Shown here: in pieces, positions 19,352-23,209 of the stretch
How the letters are laid out: each line of letters opens with the position of its first letter
How positions within the stretch are numbered: the stretch's first letter is position 1
Assembly (NCBI GenBank): GCA_003577005.1
Contig: QEUW01000119.1
Coordinates: 1-23,209, forward strand
Direction: 5' to 3'
DNA: 23,209 nucleotides
DNA from: Chloroflexota bacterium
GTDB taxonomy: Bacteria > Chloroflexota > Anaerolineae > Caldilineales > Caldilineaceae
Program-made: the position numbers and the translations under genes
The notes under the pieces: model-generated
Database searches by the model: none
Told to the model about the DNA's origin: nothing
What the model saw: only the letters and a program-made list of their open reading frames with translations

Positions 19352-19380
19352 AGTATAGCGCGCATAAGTTGTGGTGACAA
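19352..19380 (-). promoter_or_regulatory. Sigma70-like promoter of the sulfatase-fold/lgt pair
   Basis: On the minus strand: -35 TTGTCA (19375-19380), 17-base spacer, -10 TATACT (19352-19357); each box matches consensus at five of six positions. It begins 5 bases after the GT2 stop and would give a leader of about 100 bases. It suggests the sulfatase-fold gene and lgt can be expressed independently of the vapB-rsmA block. Confidence 0.65.
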
Positions 19381-19384
19381 ATCC

Positions 19385-20437
19385 TCAGACGATTGGGGAG
19401 GCATCCGGCGGGCTTGCGGCCGGCACATGGCGGTAGCGCCCAATCACGCGCCACGGCGGCTCGACGGGCTGCAACTTTGCCATCATCGCCGCTGGCGAAA
19501 TCCGCCGCACCTGCGTGCGGCGCTGCTTCAGTACAGCCGGCAGACGGCGTAGAGCCTCCAAACGGCCGGCCAGCGCGCTGCCCAACCGGCGCTCGCGTGC
19601 GGCATACGCCAGCGACAGCAGTTCATAGAGCAGGATGAGCGGCAGATACCACAAGATATGCGGGAATGGGTACTGCCTGGCGATCAGCCAGATCTTGTTG
19701 CGGCCCAGCAGGCGGCTCTTGAAGTGGGGAATGCGGTTGCCCGTGGCCGAGTGGTGATGCCAGACCACTGCGTCCGGCGCGTAGACGCACCGCCAGCCGG
19801 CCCACTGCGCTCGCCAGGCCAGGTCTACATCTTCGAGATAGGCAAAAAACGCCTCATCGAACAAGCCGATCTCATCGAGCACCACACGGCGGTAGAGCGC
19901 TGCGCCCCCGCTGGCGCCGAAGACTTCCACCAGGGCGCCAGGTGAAGCCGGATGGTCGGGCCGGCCGCCTTCTCTGCCCCAGGCGATGCCGGCGCGGTCG
20001 ATGGCGATGCCGGTCGAGTCGATGATGCCAGGGCTGCTCGCCAACAACATCTTGGCCGCCACCATGCCGATAGCCGGGTCGGTTTTGGCGGCGGCCACCA
20101 ATGCGCGCAGCCAATGGGGTTCAACCACCGTGTCGTTGTTGAGCAGAACGATGTACTCAGCCTGCGTGGCGCGGATCGCCTGGTTGTTGGCCGCAGCAAA
20201 GCCCTGGTTGGTGGAATTTTCGACCAACCGCACCTGGGGATAGTGCTCGCGCAGCCACCTCTGTGAGCCGTCGGTGGAGCCGTTGTCGACAACGATCACC
20301 TCAAATTGCTCATAAGTCTGAGCAAACAGCGAAGGCAGACAGGCGGCCAGGTGGTCGCGGCCATTCCAGTTGAGGATGATAACCGCAACGGCGGACGGGG
20401 CTGATCCCATCTGTGTGGTCTCAGAATCGTTCGGCAT
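19385..20437 (-). CDS. GT2-family glycosyltransferase
   Basis: 350-residue enzyme with the GT-A fold of family 2, rhamnosyltransferase-like branch. VAVIILNWNGRDHLAACLPSL (17-37) is the nucleotide-binding start, IVVDNGSTDGS (48-58) follows, LLNNDT (98-103) is the DXD-like metal site, and FGASGGAALYRR and FFAYLEDVDLAWRAQWAGW (catalytic-base region, about 202-214) complete the domain. A hydrophobic helix near 260-280 (ILWYLPLILLYELLSLAYA) may anchor it to the membrane. The start ATG has no clear Shine-Dalgarno and lies just below the palindrome at the rsmA 3' end. The donor is probably an NDP- or dTDP-sugar and the product a cell-surface glycan; specificity cannot be read. Confidence 0.88.
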   Translation of the reverse strand: MPNDSETTQMGSAPSAVAVIILNWNGRDHLAACLPSLFAQTYEQFEVIVVDNGSTDGSQRWLREHYPQVRLVENSTNQGFAAANNQAIRATQAEYIVLLNNDTVVEPHWLRALVAAAKTDPAIGMVAAKMLLASSPGIIDSTGIAIDRAGIAWGREGGRPDHPASPGALVEVFGASGGAALYRRVVLDEIGLFDEAFFAYLEDVDLAWRAQWAGWRCVYAPDAVVWHHHSATGNRIPHFKSRLLGRNKIWLIARQYPFPHILWYLPLILLYELLSLAYAARERRLGSALAGRLEALRRLPAVLKQRRTQVRRISPAAMMAKLQPVEPPWRVIGRYRHVPAASPPDASPIV

Positions 20438-20453
20438 GGCAGTGGGTTCGGTG

Positions 20454-20500
20454 GGTGCGTTGCACCTGAGTTCCTGCTCGTGCTGAGGTGCAACGCACCT
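20454..20500. repeat. Palindrome of the GGTGCGTTGCACC family at the rsmA stop
   Basis: GGTGCGTTGCACCT (20454-20467) pairs with AGGTGCAACGCACC (20486-20499) around an 18-base loop; each arm is itself nearly palindromic. The next base belongs to the TAA stop of rsmA (20500-20502). Core and loop-proximal bases (CTGAG/CAG) match the element at 6231-6316. Confidence 0.85.
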
Positions 20501-21378
20501 TACTCAGTCAGCGCCCGGCAGAGCGCGCCCCATTCAGTCAGCGAGAGCGTTTCGGCGCGGCGGGTGGGGTCGATGTCCGCCTGAATGAGCGCCTCACGGA
20601 CGACGGATTTGGACAGGCGTAACCCGGCGCTCAACGTGTTGAGCAACTGTTTGCGCTTCTGGCTAAAACCGGCGCGCACGACACGAAAGAATGCGGCGGG
20701 TGTCACATCGGCCACAGCCGGTTGTGGCCGAACGTCCAGTCGGAGCACAGCGCTATCCACCTTGGGTTGCGGGCGGAAGGCGCCGGCCGGGACGCGATCC
20801 ACAATGCGCGGTTCGGCGTAGAACTGCACACTCACGGCCAGCAGCGACATCTCACCCGGCCCGGCGCAGATGCGCTCAGCCACCTCTCTTTGCACCATGA
20901 CCACCGCCAGCGTAGGCCGCACCCTTGCCTCCAAAATATGGCGGAGCACTGCACTGGTGATGTAGTAGGGCAGGTTGGCAACAACTTTATACGGTTCTGG
21001 ATGTTGGATGTTGGATTTTGAATCGTCCGGAGAGCTATCGTCTATCGTCCACTGTCCATCGTCGATCAGCCGCACCGGGTCGAGTTCTAAAATGTCGCCG
21101 TGGATGATGGTGACGTGGGGCTGGCCGGCGAATTGCTGGCGCAGGGGTTCGATGAGACGGTCGTCGAGTTCGACGGCGATGACGCGACCGGCCTGTTGGG
21201 CGAGGCGAGTGGTCAGCACCCCGCGGCCGGGGCCGATTTCGAGCACGGTGTCGGCGGGGGTCAGGTCGGCGGCGGCGATGATGCGGTCGCGGTGGGTCTC
21301 GTCGACCAGGAAGTTCTGGGCCAGCGACTTTTTAGGACGTGGCGCCTGGCGCAATTCCGAATCCTCGACGCCATTCAT
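20500..21378 (-). CDS. rsmA: 16S rRNA (adenine1518-N6/adenine1519-N6)-dimethyltransferase
   Basis: 292-residue SAM-dependent enzyme (KsgA) that dimethylates two adjacent adenines in the 3'-terminal helix of 16S rRNA late in 30S assembly. Landmarks: KKSLAQNFLVDE (16-27), VLEIGPGRGVLT (45-56, SAM motif I), VIAVELDDRL (66-75), HGDILELD (93-100), VANLPYYIT (133-141, motif IV NLPY) and FRPQPKVDSAV (201-211). Residues 105-129 (IDDGQWTIDDSS onward) are an extra loop coded by heptamer repeats at 20992-21066. The ATG overlaps the vapC stop (ATGA), so translation is coupled. The stop codon abuts a palindrome. Confidence 0.94.
   Translation of the reverse strand: MNGVEDSELRQAPRPKKSLAQNFLVDETHRDRIIAAADLTPADTVLEIGPGRGVLTTRLAQQAGRVIAVELDDRLIEPLRQQFAGQPHVTIIHGDILELDPVRLIDDGQWTIDDSSPDDSKSNIQHPEPYKVVANLPYYITSAVLRHILEARVRPTLAVVMVQREVAERICAGPGEMSLLAVSVQFYAEPRIVDRVPAGAFRPQPKVDSAVLRLDVRPQPAVADVTPAAFFRVVRAGFSQKRKQLLNTLSAGLRLSKSVVREALIQADIDPTRRAETLSLTEWGALCRALTE
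20992..21066. repeat. Two heptamer tracts inside rsmA
   Basis: On the plus strand GGATGTT, GGATGTT, GGATTTT, GAATCGT (20999-21026) and CTATCGT, CTATCGT, CCACTGT, CCATCGT (21035-21062) run with period 7. The second series shares its unit with the intergenic tract at 13724-13772. The 75 bases are in frame and encode a 25-residue loop between the end of SAM motif region III and NLPY. Confidence 0.88.
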
Positions 21379-21830
21379 TCCTTTGCCTCCGCGGTCAGAC
21401 CCACTACTCGATTGGCAAGCTCTGGATAGATCTGGCGGAAATGCTTGGGGTTTAGTGTTACTAACTGGTCAGCGCCGGATTTGATTGCGGCATAGAAGAT
21501 CAGCGCATCAAAGATGATGCCACCATTCAGGGTCTGGTTTGCAAGCTGTTGGATGATAGTCAGATAATCATCGCCCGATAGTGGAACAATTTCAAAGAGG
21601 CTGATAACGTTTGTTTCGATCATCAGTTGTGCTTTTGCCGCTGGTAAGACACCAGAAGCAAATGGAATACGCGTCAGTTTTGAGTACAGTTCAGCCAACG
21701 TATGAGCACTGATCAGGCCAGTATGGCGGCCATCTTTCACGCTATACAGCCACTGGTAAGCAAGCGGATGTGCAGGATGGGCTTCCACTAGCGCCGCGAT
21801 CAGGGTCGATGTATCAAACAAGAGCCTCAC
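21375..21830 (-). CDS. vapC: PIN-domain ribonuclease toxin (VapC-like)
   Basis: 151-residue PIN domain, a Mg-dependent endoribonuclease fold. Acidic residues expected at the active site are visible: Asp6 in LLFDTSTLIAAL, Glu47 in SAHTLAELYS and Asp108 in GIIFDALIFYAA; VTLNPKHF (124-131) is the common C-terminal landmark. Length is slightly above the usual 125-145. Its ATG overlaps the vapB stop by 4 bases and its own stop overlaps the rsmA start by 4 bases, so all three proteins are likely made from one message. The pairing with an AbrB-type antitoxin supports a type II toxin-antitoxin system; the RNA target is unknown. Confidence 0.88.
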   Translation of the reverse strand: MRLLFDTSTLIAALVEAHPAHPLAYQWLYSVKDGRHTGLISAHTLAELYSKLTRIPFASGVLPAAKAQLMIETNVISLFEIVPLSGDDYLTIIQQLANQTLNGGIIFDALIFYAAIKSGADQLVTLNPKHFRQIYPELANRVVGLTAEAKE

Positions 21831-22141
21831 GCTATCTGCTCCAGGTTGTGAAGCGGAGCTTCTCGATCTTGAAGCAAGCTGTCCCAGTCGAAATCGATAG
21901 GTACCTCGTCTCTTATGATTAAGAGGCCATCTTTGTCGATCAGTTGAGGTTGTACCGGTGTATGTTTGTTGAAGAGCTGAGCCACTTGTACACGCGCAAG
22001 CCGCAGTGCAATTGTGCCATTATGACGCGTTTCAACGACTAACGCGACCCCTGGCTCAAGTCTTTCTTGTAACTCTTTAGGAAGAGCAACCTGTCCATCT
22101 TGATCGATCTGTAGCTCTACTCGTTCGATTATCTCAAGCAT
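21827..22141 (-). CDS. vapB: AbrB/SpoVT-like antitoxin (VapB-like)
   Basis: 104 residues. The N-terminal 45 or so residues (ERVELQIDQDGQVALPKELQERLEPG) match the swapped-hairpin AbrB DNA-binding domain, while the C-terminal part, ending in an acidic stretch DFDWDSLLQDRE, is suited to wrapping the toxin. It should repress its own operon together with VapC. AGGAG lies 7 bases before the ATG. An 8-bp inverted repeat centred about 40 bases upstream is a candidate operator. It is the first gene of a block with ATGA overlaps to vapC and from vapC to rsmA. Confidence 0.83.
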   Translation of the reverse strand: MLEIIERVELQIDQDGQVALPKELQERLEPGVALVVETRHNGTIALRLARVQVAQLFNKHTPVQPQLIDKDGLLIIRDEVPIDFDWDSLLQDREAPLHNLEQIA

Positions 22142-22167
22142 GAAGTACTCCTCGTCTTGTCGCCCCC

Positions 22168-22196
22168 TCCATGATGAGTGTCCGCTTTATCATGGA
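22168..22196. promoter_or_regulatory. Candidate operator of the vapBC-rsmA operon
   Basis: TCCATGAT (22168-22175), 13-base spacer, ATCATGGA (22189-22196): a perfect 8-bp inverted repeat with 21 bases between half-site centres, two helical turns. It lies 27-55 bases upstream of the vapB start, where autoregulatory sites of VapB-type antitoxins are usual. Binding is inferred. Confidence 0.5.
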
Positions 22197-22280
22197 TTTC
22201 TCTTTACGTGTGATTGTACACCATCCATCGACCACACGCCGAATCGGTTTACAAATAACGGAAATCACATTCACCTATGG

Positions 22281-22305
22281 GCCGAATACCGAATCTGTAT
22301 TCGGC
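22281..22305. repeat. Perfect 9-bp stem hairpin
   Basis: GCCGAATAC, 7-base loop, GTATTCGGC, in the gap upstream of vapB. It is followed on the plus strand by ATCTTCTCTT, too poor in T for a clear terminator. Confidence 0.6.
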
Positions 22306-22386
22306 ATCTTCTCTTGAGCCCCCCATTTGTCTGGGAAAAACTTCCCGCCGCAAATAAGGGCCAGCCCTCATGACAGTAGGGGCGGT

Positions 22387-22409
22387 CTCCGGGTAAAGTA
22401 TACCCGGAG
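22387..22409. repeat. Perfect 9-bp stem hairpin preceded by GTAGGGGCGG
   Basis: CTCCGGGTA, loop AAGTA, TACCCGGAG. The bases before it, GTAGGGGCGG, recall the GTAGG ends of the other palindromes, but the matching right end is missing, so it may be a decayed copy. Confidence 0.5.
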
Positions 22410-22464
22410 CGAAATGGGAATTGCCGACTGATTAAGAGTGAGGTGACCAATAACGGCCATAAAA

Positions 22465-23079
22465 ATGGAACAAAGCCATGTCGGCTGGGGTCTCTGGCTG
22501 AAGTGGGTGGTGGCCAGTTCGATTGGCTGGACAGCCAGCTTTATTCTGAGTATCTCCGCTATTGGCGCGGTGGTGCAGGCGTTGTGGGGCGATCCCGACA
22601 CCGTTCTTGCTGAAGGTACGTTGGCCTTCCACACGGCGCTGACTCTGCTTTTCACCCTCAGCGGCCTCGGCTACGGCGTCGCCCAATGGCTGGTGCTGCG
22701 TCGTATCATAGCGGGCAGCAAATGGTGGCCTTTTGCCACGGGGGTGGGCTTCATGTTGGCAGCGGCGCTATTCGGTGTTATCGCCCTGGCCGGTGTAAAA
22801 GAGGTCATGGTGAACGAGGTGATTCATAATGTTGCGGCCGGTGCGGGAGCCGGCATTGCCCAATCGCTGATCCTGCGCAGGCAGGTGCGCGTAGCCGGCT
22901 GGTGGGTGTTGGTCAATGTTATCGGCTTTCTGCTGGCGGGTGCGGTCGTCAACCGTCTGGTGGTCGCTGCCGGCGGCAATGAGGCCATTGGTGGCATCCT
23001 GGGGGTGACGGCCATGTCCATGTTCACTGGGGCAGCCCTGGTGTGGCTGCTCCAGCAACCTACGAGAGAGCGCACATGA
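22465..23079 (+). CDS. Glycine/alanine-rich polytopic membrane protein
   Basis: 204 residues with about six membrane segments. Two internal repeats are visible: GYGVAQWLVLRRIIAGSKWWPFATGVGF-like near 69-94 and AGIAQSLILRRQVRVAGWWVLVNVIGF-like near 130-155, each made of a helix ending in Q-x-L-(V/I)-L-R-R, a short basic turn, and WW before the next helix. I recall this Q-W-L-V-L-R-R/WW pattern from uncharacterised membrane proteins of Chloroflexota and cyanobacteria, but cannot name the family. No good Shine-Dalgarno precedes the ATG (GAGGTGA is more than 20 bases away). The following gene begins with a similar segment. Confidence 0.72.
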   Translation: MEQSHVGWGLWLKWVVASSIGWTASFILSISAIGAVVQALWGDPDTVLAEGTLAFHTALTLLFTLSGLGYGVAQWLVLRRIIAGSKWWPFATGVGFMLAAALFGVIALAGVKEVMVNEVIHNVAAGAGAGIAQSLILRRQVRVAGWWVLVNVIGFLLAGAVVNRLVVAAGGNEAIGGILGVTAMSMFTGAALVWLLQQPTRERT

Positions 23080-23135
23080 GGCACGTTGGCTGTTTGCGTG
23101 ACAGCGTCTGATATTGGCTTGTAGGAGGCTGGAAT

Positions 23136-23209
23136 ATGACAACGCTTACTCGAGAAGAGAGACAGGTAGGATGGAGCTTTGGGGTCTCATGGGTGTTGGC
23201 AGGCATTGC
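23136..23209 (+). CDS. Start of a related membrane protein, cut by the right edge
   Basis: The first 24 codons (MTTLTREERQVGWSFGVSWV then LAGI) are inside the window. AGGAGG lies 8 bases before the ATG. GWSFGVSWVLA resembles GWGLWLKWVVAS at the start of the preceding gene, so it is probably a tandem paralogue, 56 bases downstream on the same strand. Confidence 0.65.
   Translation, partial: MTTLTREERQVGWSFGVSWVLAGI

Larger units (their letters stand above)
22142..22464. other. Divergent intergenic region between vapB and a membrane-protein gene
   Basis: No gene is seen in these 323 bases. It holds the vapB ribosome-binding site, the candidate vapB operator (22168-22196), a small symmetric GTGT-N6-ACAC site (22208-22221) and two hairpins (22281-22305, 22387-22409). 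I could not find a convincing sigma70 promoter for either gene. Confidence 0.6.

Overview
The window is a GC-rich bacterial chromosome segment of tightly packed, mostly housekeeping genes with no phage, transposase or plasmid genes. The combination of gene families (trehalose-synthase-like GH13, DUF123, DUF4126, DUF456, small VapBC pair, sulfatase/sulfotransferase, Lgt) and the many short palindromes and 7-bp tandem repeats between genes suggest a filamentous or environmental Chloroflexota (Anaerolineae/Caldilineae type). That placement is an inference from style and content; no rRNA or other marker lies in the window.

Layout. Positions 1-11497 are all on the minus strand. In transcription order they hold: a small unrecognised protein, a membrane-anchored SH3-like protein, a UvrD-type helicase, cyclophilin, a cupin, a DUF123 protein, an alkyltransferase-like repair protein, a DUF4126 membrane protein, GabT-type aminotransferase, a GT87-like membrane glycosyltransferase, a trehalose-synthase-like GH13 enzyme, and the first codons of another gene at the left edge. 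A divergent promoter region near 11500-11840 separates this block from a plus-strand block (11843-16761): flavin reductase-like protein, YjeF_N-domain protein, DUF456 membrane protein, thiamine pyrophosphokinase, pyruvate kinase and a sulfotransferase-like protein. A second minus block (22141 down to 16770) holds vapB-vapC-rsmA with ATGA overlaps, then a GT2 glycosyltransferase, a sulfatase-fold protein and lgt. The right edge starts a plus-strand pair of related membrane proteins.

The most unusual content is not a gene but two repeat classes. (1) Palindromes of about 25-85 bp sit at the 3' ends of genes. In the DUF123 and helicase genes the GTAG terminus of the palindrome supplies the TAG stop, and in rsmA the TAA stop abuts it. 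(2) Degenerate heptanucleotide tandem tracts (period 7) occur in several intergenic gaps and also inside coding sequence: they account for an extra ~25-residue loop in RsmA, an extra ~26-residue segment in the helicase, and the helicase N-terminus, where a copy-number change would shift the frame. A 36-bp tandem duplication has also doubled the ribosome-binding site and start codon of gabT, in frame.

Other points worth attention are the coupling of a toxin-antitoxin pair to rsmA, a pyruvate kinase lacking the canonical K+ site, a sulfatase-fold protein with Thr where the formylglycine Cys/Ser should be, and a YjeF_N protein with altered signature residues. Two good sigma70-like promoters (minus strand, near 11567 and 19366) and one intrinsic terminator (near 11160) can be read directly.
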